The notes below the pieces were generated by a model that had not been told where the DNA came from, ran no database searches, and saw only the letters and a program-made list of their open reading frames with translations. Below are positions 19,354 to 27,416 of a stretch of 64,000 nt of DNA, one piece after another. The first letter of the stretch is position 1; each line of letters starts with the position of its first letter. Source of the DNA: Variovorax atrisoli 110B (lineage in GTDB: Bacteria; Pseudomonadota; Gammaproteobacteria; Burkholderiales; Burkholderiaceae_C); the NCBI RefSeq assembly GCF_000382045.1, contig NZ_KB907452.1, forward strand, positions 498,295 to 562,294, given 5' to 3'. Position numbers and translations under genes: made by a program.

Positions 19354-21921
19354 ATGAAAGTCACCCGCACCCGAGCCCTTCGCGGGCCCAATCTCTGGAG
19401 CCGCCATACCGCCATCGAGGCGGTCGTGGCCTGCCACGGCGACGAGAACGCCATCAGCAAGCTGAGCGGTTTCGAAGACCGCCTGCGCGCGCGCTTCCCG
19501 ACCATCGGCGAGCTGCACCCGATGGTGCTAGGCCAGCCGCTGGCGCTCGCCCACGTGCTGGAGAACGCCGCCGTCGCGCTGCAGGCCCAGGCAGGCTGCG
19601 CGGTCAACTTCGGCCACACCTCTCCCACCGTGGAAGAAGGCGTCTACCAGGTCGTTTTCCAGTACACCGAGGAGGCCGTGGGCCGCCGCGCCGCCGAGCT
19701 GGCCGAGGAACTGATCGCCGCCGCCCAGAACGACACGCCCTTCGACGCCGAAGCCGCCATCGCAGAGCTGCGCGACCTCGACGAATCCGAGCGCCTGGGC
19801 CCGAGCACCGGCTCCATCGTCGACGCGGCGGTTGCGCGCGGCATTCCGTTCCGCCGCCTCACGCGCGGCAGCCTGGTGCAGTTCGGCTGGGGTTCGAAGC
19901 AGCGCCGCATCCAGGCCGCCGAGGTCGACAGCACCAGCGGCGTGGCCGAATCGATCGCGCAGGACAAGGAGCTGACCAAGCAGCTGCTCAACGCCGCCGG
20001 CGTGCCGGTGCCGCTGGGCCGCCCCGTGAGCAGCGCGGAAGACGGCTGGGCCGCCGCCAACGAGATCGGCCTGCCGGTCGTGGTGAAGCCGCAGGACGGC
20101 AACCAGGGCAAGGGCGTGACGGTCAACATCAACTCGCGCGAGGAGCTGTTCGCGGCCTATGAATCGGCCGCCGTCTACGGCGAGGTGATGGTCGAGAAGT
20201 TCCTGCCCGGCTTCGACTTCCGCCTGCTGGTGGTGGGCGACCGCCTCGTGGCCGCCGCACGCCGCGATCCGCCGCAGGTGATCGGCGACGGCAGCTCCAC
20301 CGTTCGCCAGCTGGTCGACACGGTGAACCTCGACCCGCGCCGCGGCGAGGGCCATGCCACCTCGCTCACCAAGATCCGCCTGGACGACATCGCCATCGGC
20401 CGGCTCGAATCGCAGGGCCTCACGCCCGACAGCGTGCCCACGCTCGGCCAGCGCGTGGTGCTGCGCAACAACGCCAACCTCTCCACCGGCGGAACCGCCA
20501 CCGACGTGACCGACACCGTGCACCCCGAAGTCGCGGCGCGCGCGATCGACGCGGCGCAGATGGTCGGCCTGCACATCTGCGGCGTCGACATGGTCTGCGA
20601 GAACGTGCTGCGCCCGCTCGAGGAACAGCACGGCGGCGTGGTGGAAGTGAATGCCGCGCCCGGCCTTCGCATGCACATCTCGCCGTCGTTCGGCCGCGGC
20701 CGCGCGGTCGGCGAGGCGGTGATGGACACGCTCTTCGCCCACGGCGACGACGGCCGCATCCCCGTGGTGGCCGTCACCGGCACCAATGGCAAGACCACCA
20801 CCGCGCGCCTCATCAACCACCTGCTCTCATCGAGCGGCCTGCGCACCGGCATGACCAACACCGACGGCGTGTACGTCGACGGACGGCAGACCGACAGCGG
20901 CGACTGCAGCGGCCCCAAGAGCGCACGCAACGTGCTGATGCACCCCGACGTGGACGCGGCCGTTTTCGAGGTCGCCCGCGGCGGCATCCTGCGGGAGGGC
21001 CTGGGCTTCGACCGCTGCCAGGTGGCGGTCGTCACCAACATCGGCAGCGGCGACCATCTCGGCCTGAACTACATCACCACCGTGGAAGACCTCGCGGTGC
21101 TCAAGCGCGTGATCGTGCGCAACGTGGCGCCCGACGGCTACGCGGTGCTCAACGCGGCCGACGTCAACGTCGCCGCGATGGCCACCGGCTGCCCCGGCAA
21201 CGTGATCTTCTTCACCGCCGACCGCATGCACCCTGTGATGGCCACGCACCGCGCGCAGGGCAAGCGCACCGTGTACGTCGACCAGGACACGCTGGTGGCC
21301 GCCGAAGGCTCGTGGCGCGAACGCATTCCGCTGCGCGACGTGCCGATCACCCGTGGCGGCAGCATCGGCTTCCAGGTCGACAACGTGATGGCCGCCGTGG
21401 CCGCGGCCTGGGGCGTGGGCCTCGACTGGGACACCATCCGCAGCGGCCTCGCGAGCTTCATGAACGACGCGGCCGGCGTGCCCGGGCGCTTCAACGTCAT
21501 GGACTACCGCGGCGCGACCGTGATCGCCGACTATGGCCACAACACCGACGCGATGCGCGCGCTGGTGTCGGCCGTGGACACCATGCCGGCGAACAAGCGC
21601 TCGGTGGTCATCAGCGGCGCGGGCGACCGGCGCGACTCCGACATCCGCGACCAGACGGCCATCCTCGGGCAGGCCTTCGACGACGTGATCCTCTACCAGG
21701 ACGCGGCTCAGCGCGGCCGCGCCGACGGCGAGGTCATGGCGCTGCTGCGCCAGGGCCTGCAGGGCGCGGCCCGCACGCGCTACATCGACGAGATCCGCGG
21801 CGAGTTCGTGGCCATCGACGCCGCGCTGGCCCGCCTGCAGCCGGGCGACCTCTCGCTGATCCTGGTCGACCAGGTCGAGGAGGCACTCGCCCACCTGGCC
21901 CAGCGGATCGCGGCGGGCTAG
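19354..21921 (+). CDS. cphA: cyanophycin synthetase
   Basis: This 855-residue enzyme makes multi-L-arginyl-poly-L-aspartate from Asp, Arg and ATP without a ribosome. The N-terminal domain starts with TRALRGPNLWS. The ATP-grasp domain (about 200-460) has VVVKPQDGNQGKGV and VEVNAAPGLRMH and adds Asp to the backbone. The Mur-ligase domain has an intact P-loop GTNGKTT (476-482) and a complete C-terminal substrate domain (DYGHNTDAM, SGAGDRRD) for Arg addition. The product is a nitrogen storage granule. It follows a degenerate paralogue in an apparent two-gene operon. Neither cyanophycinase nor isoaspartyl dipeptidase is in the window. Confidence 0.93.
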   Translation: MKVTRTRALRGPNLWSRHTAIEAVVACHGDENAISKLSGFEDRLRARFPTIGELHPMVLGQPLALAHVLENAAVALQAQAGCAVNFGHTSPTVEEGVYQVVFQYTEEAVGRRAAELAEELIAAAQNDTPFDAEAAIAELRDLDESERLGPSTGSIVDAAVARGIPFRRLTRGSLVQFGWGSKQRRIQAAEVDSTSGVAESIAQDKELTKQLLNAAGVPVPLGRPVSSAEDGWAAANEIGLPVVVKPQDGNQGKGVTVNINSREELFAAYESAAVYGEVMVEKFLPGFDFRLLVVGDRLVAAARRDPPQVIGDGSSTVRQLVDTVNLDPRRGEGHATSLTKIRLDDIAIGRLESQGLTPDSVPTLGQRVVLRNNANLSTGGTATDVTDTVHPEVAARAIDAAQMVGLHICGVDMVCENVLRPLEEQHGGVVEVNAAPGLRMHISPSFGRGRAVGEAVMDTLFAHGDDGRIPVVAVTGTNGKTTTARLINHLLSSSGLRTGMTNTDGVYVDGRQTDSGDCSGPKSARNVLMHPDVDAAVFEVARGGILREGLGFDRCQVAVVTNIGSGDHLGLNYITTVEDLAVLKRVIVRNVAPDGYAVLNAADVNVAAMATGCPGNVIFFTADRMHPVMATHRAQGKRTVYVDQDTLVAAEGSWRERIPLRDVPITRGGSIGFQVDNVMAAVAAAWGVGLDWDTIRSGLASFMNDAAGVPGRFNVMDYRGATVIADYGHNTDAMRALVSAVDTMPANKRSVVISGAGDRRDSDIRDQTAILGQAFDDVILYQDAAQRGRADGEVMALLRQGLQGAARTRYIDEIRGEFVAIDAALARLQPGDLSLILVDQVEEALAHLAQRIAAG

Positions 21922-21928
21922 GAAGCTC

Positions 21929-22000
21929 GCCCCAGGCTTCGCACACTTCGCGTCGCGCGCGCCTTCCCCCTCCCGGGGCGGCGTCTGCGTCCCGGCAAGG
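21929..22000 (+). repeat. interspersed intergenic repeat, diverged copy C
   Basis: CCCCAGGCTTCGCACACTTC, then CGTCGC, CCTTCCCCCTCCCGGGG, CTGCGTCCCGGCAAGG follows the same order of blocks as copy A (14036-14122) and the reverse complement of copy B (34041-34134), with many substitutions. It lies just after cphA. The remainder of the gap up to 22178 shows no gene. Confidence 0.5.
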
Positions 22001-22178
22001 CAGATTGCGCGACGCCCTGTTTGAAGGCCCGTCCGCTGCCGGACATGTCCGACACGCAAGGGCGAGTCCGGCTCGGTGGGCGGCGTGCGGCTGTCCCACA
22101 GACTCGGAACCCGTGCCGGCAGCACACTGAGGCTCCTGTCACGCACCTCTCGCAGGGCGTGCCCACCAAGGAGCCTGC

Positions 22179-22589
22179 ATGAAAAAAACCCTACGTTCCG
22201 TTCTCTCCGCCACGGCCATTTGCGCAGCCGGCGGCTTCATCGTCTTCGGCGCGCAGACGGCCGGTGCACAGGCGCCCGGCACCGAAACCCGCATGCAGAA
22301 GGAGCGAGCCACCTGCGACGGCGTACAGCAAGATCGCGCTGCATGCCTGCGCGAAGCCGGCGCGGCCCGCCAGGAAGCCTCGCGCGGCGGCCTCACCAGC
22401 CCCAGCCCTGCCCGCGAACAGGTCAATTCGCTTGCTCGCTGCAGCGAACTGCCCGCCGCCGAGCAGCCCGACTGCGAGGCCCGCATCAAGGGCGGCCCGC
22501 GCACCACCACCGAAGGCAGCGTGATGGGCGGCGGCGTGATCCGCGAGACCGTGACGCCGCTTCCGCCGCAACCCGCCCCGGCGCGTTGA
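22179..22589 (+). CDS. secreted cysteine-containing protein of unknown function (paralogue 1)
   Basis: I do not recognise a named family. The 136-residue product has a Sec signal peptide (MKKTLRSVLSATAICAAGGFIVFGAQTAGAQA). The mature part has four Cys in the pattern CDGVQQDRAAC then C and C, suggesting two disulfides. It shares QQDRAACxREAGAARQ and EGSVMGGGVIRE with the next gene, so the two are tandem paralogues. AAGGAG stands before the ATG at 22179. The C-terminus is Pro-rich. It was probably exported to the periplasm. Confidence 0.82.
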   Translation: MKKTLRSVLSATAICAAGGFIVFGAQTAGAQAPGTETRMQKERATCDGVQQDRAACLREAGAARQEASRGGLTSPSPAREQVNSLARCSELPAAEQPDCEARIKGGPRTTTEGSVMGGGVIRETVTPLPPQPAPAR

Positions 22590-22687
22590 TACATCGATAC
22601 AAGCGGCCGGTTCGATCGTGTGAACCCGGGCCGCTTCGCACAGTCCAACTTCTCCCTGGTCAACCAGCTCACCTCAAGGAGTCATCC

Positions 22688-23149
22688 ATGAAAAGCAACA
22701 AGCGTTCGATGCTCTTCACCATGCTCGCCGTCGGGGCACTGACAGTCTCGGCGGCCGCCTCGGCTGCACCGCCCAAGCGCGGAGAGTCTTACAGCACCTA
22801 CCAGCAGGAACTCGCCGTCTGCGGCCACAACCAGCAGGACCGCGCAGCATGCATCCGCGAAGCCGGCGCCGCACGTCAGGCCGCTGCACAGGGCGGTCTG
22901 ACCAGCGCACCCGACTACCGCGCCAACGCGCTCGCGCGCTGCGCCCTTCAGCAGCCCGCCGACCGCCCTGCCTGCGAGGCACGCGTGCTCGGCAGCATGG
23001 GCAACACCACGGCCAGCGTCGATGGCAGCGTGATGGGCGGCGGCGTGATCCGCGAGTCGGTCACCACCACCGTGATGCCCGCGCCAGCGCCCATGATGGA
23101 ACCGCGGCCGATGCCCATGCCCCGACCGATGCCGGCTCCAATGCGCTGA
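22688..23149 (+). CDS. secreted cysteine-containing protein of unknown function (paralogue 2)
   Basis: This 153-residue product has a signal peptide (MLFTMLAVGALTVSAAASAA) and a mature part homologous to the preceding gene: CGHNQQDRAACIREAGAARQ, two more Cys, then DGSVMGGGVIRESVT. It ends in a low-complexity Met/Pro tail (MEPRPMPMPRPMPAPMR) that is absent from its neighbour. AAGGAG precedes the ATG at 22688. It has its own 98-base upstream gap but may share a transcript with paralogue 1. Function is unknown. Confidence 0.82.
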   Translation: MKSNKRSMLFTMLAVGALTVSAAASAAPPKRGESYSTYQQELAVCGHNQQDRAACIREAGAARQAAAQGGLTSAPDYRANALARCALQQPADRPACEARVLGSMGNTTASVDGSVMGGGVIRESVTTTVMPAPAPMMEPRPMPMPRPMPAPMR

Positions 23150-23169
23150 CCTGACAGCTTTTCCATGCG

Positions 23170-23207
23170 AGGGGCATCGCCATTTCCCCGGGGATGGCGA
23201 TGCCCCT
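23170..23207 (+). terminator. strong hairpin after the paralogue pair
   Basis: AGGGGCATCGCCAT (23170-23183) pairs perfectly over 14 bases with ATGGCGATGCCCCT (23194-23207) around a ten-base loop. It lies 20 bases after a stop codon and ends one base before a Pho box. There is no T run, so it may be a terminator of the non-canonical kind or an mRNA-protecting hairpin. It also insulates the downstream promoter. Confidence 0.6.
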
Positions 23208-23208
23208 A

Positions 23209-23226
23209 CTGTCATATTTCTGTCAC
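23209..23226 (+). promoter_or_regulatory. near-perfect Pho box
   Basis: CTGTCATATTTCTGTCAC matches 17 of 18 positions of the enterobacterial PhoB consensus, with both seven-base half-sites (CTGTCAT and CTGTCAC) in the correct 11-base register. A TATAGT hexamer at 23248-23253 could serve as -10; the 21-base gap to it is about one helical turn longer than in E. coli phoA. It is the best regulatory site in the window and points at the small gene starting at 23287. Confidence 0.75.
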
Positions 23227-23286
23227 AAAAGCCTGAGATGTGCTAGCTATAGTTCCCGGTCCCTGCCCACCAAGGAACTCTTTTTC

Positions 23287-23583
23287 ATGAATGCCATCAA
23301 GGTCGCTCGCCGATTCATCGAAACGGACCCGGCCAACGAATCGGCCAAGATCCTGGCCCAGCTCGTGCTGGCCCTGGAGTCCGAACGAAGCTTCGAACTC
23401 ATCACCCTCTACGAGCTCGACTACAAGAGCTTCCAGCTTGCGATGGACATCCTGAAGGAGTGGCGCCTCGACCGCTACTACGCCAGCAAGTCCAAGCTGT
23501 TCGACCTGTCGCTGCAGGTCAGCGAACTCGAAGAGAACGCGAAAGGCGCCAAAGGCGCGAACCCCAGCGAAGCCGAGGCCTGA
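23287..23583 (+). CDS. small helical protein of unknown function, predicted Pho regulon member
   Basis: I do not recognise this 98-residue protein. It has no signal peptide and no membrane segment, so it is cytoplasmic. It appears mostly alpha-helical (AKILAQLVLALESERSFELITLYELD, FQLAMDILKEWRLDRYY), with a flexible Ala/Gly/Glu tail. AAGGA lies upstream of the ATG at 23287, at slightly long spacing. The gene is alone on the plus strand and stands about 60 bases after a near-perfect Pho box, so it should be induced by phosphate limitation. Codon use is like that of its neighbours. Confidence 0.8.
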   Translation: MNAIKVARRFIETDPANESAKILAQLVLALESERSFELITLYELDYKSFQLAMDILKEWRLDRYYASKSKLFDLSLQVSELEENAKGAKGANPSEAEA

Positions 23584-23613
23584 GCGGCCTTCGCCCTCTC
23601 TCTTTCTCTTCAT

Positions 23614-23639
23614 GCAGCGCGGCCGTGCCGTCGCGCTGC
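23614..23639. terminator. possible bidirectional terminator hairpin
   Basis: GCAGCGCG (23614-23621) and CGCGCTGC (23632-23639) form an eight-pair stem in the gap between two convergent genes. No T run follows on the plus strand. On the minus strand it is followed by a purine-rich stretch. Support is position and symmetry only. Confidence 0.3.
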
Positions 23640-23659
23640 TCCTCCCCACTCTTCCTCGC

Positions 23660-24577
23660 CTACTTCCCCCAGCGCAGCACCAACGGATCGAGCCGCTTCG
23701 CGGTCTCGATCAGGCCAGCGCGCGTGTCGGGGTGCATGGCCGGCAGCGGATGCCGCGGCGCCTCGCAGGCGATCACACCGCCCTCCTTCATCAGCGACTT
23801 GCACGCCAGCAGACCGGCCTGGCGGTTCTCGTAGTTGATGAGCGGCAGCCACTGCTGGTAGAGCGCGAAGGCCTTGTCGCGGTCGCCGGCGCGGTGCGCC
23901 TCGATGATCGGTCGGATGCCGTCCGGATAGCCGCCCCCCGTCATCGATCCCGTGGCACCGGCATCGAGGTCGGGCATCAGCGTGATGGCTTCCTCGCCGT
24001 CCCACGGCCCTTCGATGGCATCGCCGCCCAGGCGGATCAGCTCCCGCAGCTTCGACGCGGCACCGGGCGTCTCGATCTTGAAGTACGCCACCTGCTCGAT
24101 CTCCTTCGCCATGCGCGCAAGGAACAGAGCCGACAGCACCGTGCCGCTGGCCGGCGCGTCCTGGATCATGATCGGGATGCCCACCGCGTCCGACAGCCGC
24201 GCATAGAACTCGTAGATCTGCGGTTCGGGCACGCGGAAGGTCGCGCCGTGATAGGGCGGCATCACCATCAGCATCGCGGCGCCCATGTCCTGCGCGCGGC
24301 GGCTGCGTTCGGCGCAGACTTTGGTGCTGTAGTGCGTGGTGGTCACGATCACCGGCACGCGGCCCTTCACGTGTTCGAGGATGGTGCGGGTGAGCACCTC
24401 GCGCTCCTCGTCCGACAGCACGAACTGCTCCGAGAAGTTCGCCAGGATGCACAGCCCGTCGGAGCCCGCGTCGATCATGAAGTCGACGCAGCGCTTCTGG
24501 CTTTCGAGATCGAGCGCGCCCTGTTCGGTGAAGGTGGTGGGCACCACCGGGAAGATGCCGCGGTATCTGGGGGTCAT
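23660..24577 (-). CDS. DHDPS-family aldolase/dehydratase, probable 2-keto-3-deoxy-pentonate dehydratase
   Basis: This is a 305-residue class I (Schiff-base) enzyme of the DHDPS/N-acetylneuraminate lyase family. A Tyr lies in MPPYHG and the probable Schiff-base Lys in AYFKIETPG. In the Azospirillum-type pathway this position is taken by L-2-keto-3-deoxyarabonate dehydratase, which yields 2-oxoglutarate semialdehyde. The semialdehyde dehydrogenase at the head of the operon supports that role over an aldolase giving pyruvate and glycolaldehyde. It is the last gene of the operon, 16 bases after the sugar-acid dehydratase. The ATG at 24577 gives the normal family length. Confidence 0.8.
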   Translation of the reverse strand: MTPRYRGIFPVVPTTFTEQGALDLESQKRCVDFMIDAGSDGLCILANFSEQFVLSDEEREVLTRTILEHVKGRVPVIVTTTHYSTKVCAERSRRAQDMGAAMLMVMPPYHGATFRVPEPQIYEFYARLSDAVGIPIMIQDAPASGTVLSALFLARMAKEIEQVAYFKIETPGAASKLRELIRLGGDAIEGPWDGEEAITLMPDLDAGATGSMTGGGYPDGIRPIIEAHRAGDRDKAFALYQQWLPLINYENRQAGLLACKSLMKEGGVIACEAPRHPLPAMHPDTRAGLIETAKRLDPLVLRWGK

Positions 24578-24593
24578 GGTGTCGGGGGATGGA

Positions 24594-26342
24594 TCAGTGT
24601 GAATGACGGGGAACGGCCGCGCCGCGGCAGCCGACCAGGAAGTCGAAGTCGCAGCCTTCGTCTGCCTGCAGCACGTGGTTGACGTAGAGCTTCTGGTAGC
24701 CGCCGCCGCGCGTGCTCATCGGCTGCTTGTCGGACGCGGCGAGCGAAGCCAGGCGCGAAGCGAGCTCCTCGTCGCTGATGTCGAGGTGCAGGCGGCCGGC
24801 ATCGCAGTCGAGCTCGATCCAGTCGCCGTCGCGCACCGCCGCCAGCGGCCCGCCGTCGGCCGCCTCGGGCGCGACGTGCAGCACCACGGTGCCGTAGGCC
24901 GTGCCGCTCATGCGCGCGTCGGAGATGCGCACCATGTCCTTGATGCCCTGGCGCAGCAGCTTCGGCGGCAGCCCCATGTTGCCGACCTCGGCCATGCCGG
25001 GGTAGCCCTTGGGGCCGCAGTTCTTGAGCACCAGCACGCAGCTCGCGTCGACGTCGAGGTCTTCGTCGACGATGCGCTCCTTGTAGTGCTCCAGGTTCTC
25101 GAACACCACCGCACGGCCGCGGTGCTTCAGCAGCTCCGGCGAGGCCGCCGAGGGCTTGAGCACCGCGCCGCGGGGCGACAGGTTGCCGCGCAGGATGCGG
25201 ATGCCGCCGTCGGCGATCAGCGGCCTGTCGAGCGGACGGATCACCTCGTCGTCGAGGCTGGGCGCTTCGCGCACGTTGTCCCAGAGCGACTGGCCGTTCA
25301 CCGTGAGCGCGCCGGGGTGCGGCAGCAGGCCGGCCTCGCCCAGGCGGCGCAGCACCGCGGGCAGGCCGCCCGCGTAATAGAACTCCTCCATCAGGAAGCG
25401 GCCCGAGGGCATCAGGTCGACGATGGTCGGCGTGTGGCTGCCGATGCGCGTCCAGTCCTCCAGTTCCAGATCGACGCCGATGCGCCCGGCGATCGCCTTC
25501 AGGTGGATCACCGCGTTGGTCGATCCGCCGATGGCCGCATTCACGCGGATCGCATTCTCGAAGGCCTCGCGCGTGAGGATCTTCGACAGCGTGAGCCCCT
25601 CCTTCGCCATCTCCACCGCGCGCATGCCCGACATCTGCGCGAGCACGTAGCGGCGCGCATCCACTGCGGGAATCGCCGCGTTGTGTGGCAGCGAGGCGCC
25701 CAGCGCCTCGGCCATGCAGGCCATGGTCGAGGCCGTGCCCATGGTGTTGCAGGTGCCCGCCGAGCGCGACATGCCGCCTTCGGCCGAGAGGAACTGGTGC
25801 AGGTTGATCTCGCCCGCCTTCAGCGATTCGTGCAGCTGCCACACGGCCGTGCCGGAGCCGATGTTCTTGCCCTCGAGCTTGCCGTTGAGCATCGGCCCGC
25901 CGGTGACCACGATGGCCGGGATGTCGCAGCTCGCGGCGCCCATCAGGAGCGCGGGCGTGGTCTTGTCGCAGCCGGTGAGCAGCACCACCGCATCGACCGG
26001 GTTGCCGCGGATGGCCTCTTCCACGTCCATGCTCGCGAGGTTGCGCGTGAGCATCGCGGTGGGCCGCAGGTTCGATTCGCCGTTGGAGAACACCGGGAAT
26101 TCCACCGGGAAGCCGCCGGCCTCCGAGATGCCGCGCTTCACGTGCTCGGCGATCTTGCGGAAGTGCGCGTTGCAGGGCGTGAGCTCCGACCAGGTGTTGC
26201 AGATGCCGATGATCGGGCGGCCATCGAATTCATGGTCCGGGATGCCCTGGTTCTTCATCCAGCTTCGGTACATGAAGCCGTTCTTGTCGGCCGAGCCGAA
26301 CCATTCGGTCGAGCGCAGTTTCTTCGGAGGGGTGTCCGGCAT
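24594..26342 (-). CDS. IlvD/Edd-family sugar-acid dehydratase, probable L-arabinonate dehydratase
   Basis: This 582-residue iron-sulfur dehydratase has Cys57 (ELTPCN), Cys125 (TGCDKTTP) and Cys198 (AGTCNTMG). They match, with an offset of two, the [2Fe-2S] ligands I recall for the Rhizobium L-arabinonate dehydratase. The serine base lies in SDARMSGTA near residue 478. It converts L-arabinonate, or a similar aldonate, to the 2-keto-3-deoxy acid used by the next gene. It lies between the sugar permease genes and the DHDPS-family gene. D-xylonate, D-fuconate or D-galactonate specificity cannot be excluded. Confidence 0.88.
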   Translation of the reverse strand: MPDTPPKKLRSTEWFGSADKNGFMYRSWMKNQGIPDHEFDGRPIIGICNTWSELTPCNAHFRKIAEHVKRGISEAGGFPVEFPVFSNGESNLRPTAMLTRNLASMDVEEAIRGNPVDAVVLLTGCDKTTPALLMGAASCDIPAIVVTGGPMLNGKLEGKNIGSGTAVWQLHESLKAGEINLHQFLSAEGGMSRSAGTCNTMGTASTMACMAEALGASLPHNAAIPAVDARRYVLAQMSGMRAVEMAKEGLTLSKILTREAFENAIRVNAAIGGSTNAVIHLKAIAGRIGVDLELEDWTRIGSHTPTIVDLMPSGRFLMEEFYYAGGLPAVLRRLGEAGLLPHPGALTVNGQSLWDNVREAPSLDDEVIRPLDRPLIADGGIRILRGNLSPRGAVLKPSAASPELLKHRGRAVVFENLEHYKERIVDEDLDVDASCVLVLKNCGPKGYPGMAEVGNMGLPPKLLRQGIKDMVRISDARMSGTAYGTVVLHVAPEAADGGPLAAVRDGDWIELDCDAGRLHLDISDEELASRLASLAASDKQPMSTRGGGYQKLYVNHVLQADEGCDFDFLVGCRGAAVPRHSH

Positions 26343-26381
26343 GCGAGTTGTCCTGAGGGGAGAGAGGGGAAAAAAGGAAGG

Positions 26382-27416
26382 TCAGCGCCGCGGTGCGCGC
26401 GATGTGAAGAAGCGCTGCAGCAGGCAGAACACGAACAGCAGCGCGCCGACGACGATGCGCGTCCACCACGAGCTCAGCGTGCCGTCGAAGGAGATGAGCG
26501 TCTGGATGATGCCCAGCATCAGCACGCCGAAGAGCGTGCCCGCCACGTAGCCCACGCCGCCGGTCAGCAGCGTGCCGCCGATCACCACCGCCGCGATCGC
26601 GTCGAGCTCCAGCCCGACCGCATGCAGGCCGTAGCCCGAGAGCATGTAGAAGGTGAAGATCACGCCCGCCAGCGCCGAGCAGAAGCCCGAGAGCGTGTAC
26701 ACGCCGATCAGGGTGCGGCGCACCGGCAGCCCCATCAGCACCGCCGACTGCTCGCTGCCGCCGATGGCATACACCGCACGCCCGAACGGGGTGCAGTGCG
26801 CGAGAAAGATCGCCGCCAGCAGCACCGCGATGGCGATCACCGCGCTGATCGACACCGAGGCCTCGCCCCACACCGGAATGCGGATCTGCGAGACCTCGGA
26901 GTAGAACTCGTTGGTGATGCTGATCGAGTCGATGCTGATGAGGTAGCAAAGCCCCCGCGCCAGGAACATGCCCGCCAGCGTGACGATGAAGGGCTGCAGC
27001 CTGAAGCGCTCGATGAGCACCCCCATGAAGGCGCCGAATGCCGTGCCCATGACGAGCACCAGCGGAATCACGATGGCCGGGCTCCAGCCGTGCTTCTCCA
27101 CCAGGGAGGCCGACACCATGGTGGTGAGCGCGATCACCGAGCCCACCGAGAGGTCGATGCCGCCCGAGAGGATCACGAAAGTCATGCCCACCGCCACGAC
27201 GATGAGGAAGGCGTTGTCGATCAGCAGGTTGAGGAACACCTGCGCCGAGAAGAAGCCGTCGTAGAACACCGAGCCCAGCGTCGCCACCAGCACGAACAGC
27301 GAGATGGTCGCCGCCAGCGGCAGGTATTTCGGATTGAGCCCCCTGCTCCCTCTGCCGCGCCTTCCGTCTGCGGAAGCGGGCTGGGCCGGGCGTGCAGTCT
27401 CGATCACCGCGCTCAT
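26382..27416 (-). CDS. yjfF: sugar ABC transporter permease, YjfF-like
   Basis: This 344-residue inner-membrane protein of the RbsC/BPD_transp_2 family has eight to ten hydrophobic segments. The loops [16 protein letters not shown] and ELDAIAAVVIGGTLLTGG are typical of ribose-type permeases. It pairs with the YtfT-like permease encoded just upstream, whose stop overlaps this start (ATGA at 27413-27416). The two form the channel of the galactofuranose/arabinose-type importer with YtfQ and YtfR. An N-terminal extension rich in Arg and Gly precedes the first membrane segment. Confidence 0.88.
   Translation of the reverse strand: MSAVIETARPAQPASADGRRGRGSRGLNPKYLPLAATISLFVLVATLGSVFYDGFFSAQVFLNLLIDNAFLIVVAVGMTFVILSGGIDLSVGSVIALTTMVSASLVEKHGWSPAIVIPLVLVMGTAFGAFMGVLIERFRLQPFIVTLAGMFLARGLCYLISIDSISITNEFYSEVSQIRIPVWGEASVSISAVIAIAVLLAAIFLAHCTPFGRAVYAIGGSEQSAVLMGLPVRRTLIGVYTLSGFCSALAGVIFTFYMLSGYGLHAVGLELDAIAAVVIGGTLLTGGVGYVAGTLFGVLMLGIIQTLISFDGTLSSWWTRIVVGALLFVFCLLQRFFTSRAPRR

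Noticed and set aside
22136..22153. Pho-box-like sequence CTGTCACGCACCTCTCGC upstream of the first paralogue.
   Set aside because: Only the first half-site is good (12 of 18 positions overall) and the A/T-rich spacer is missing, so a chance match is likely.
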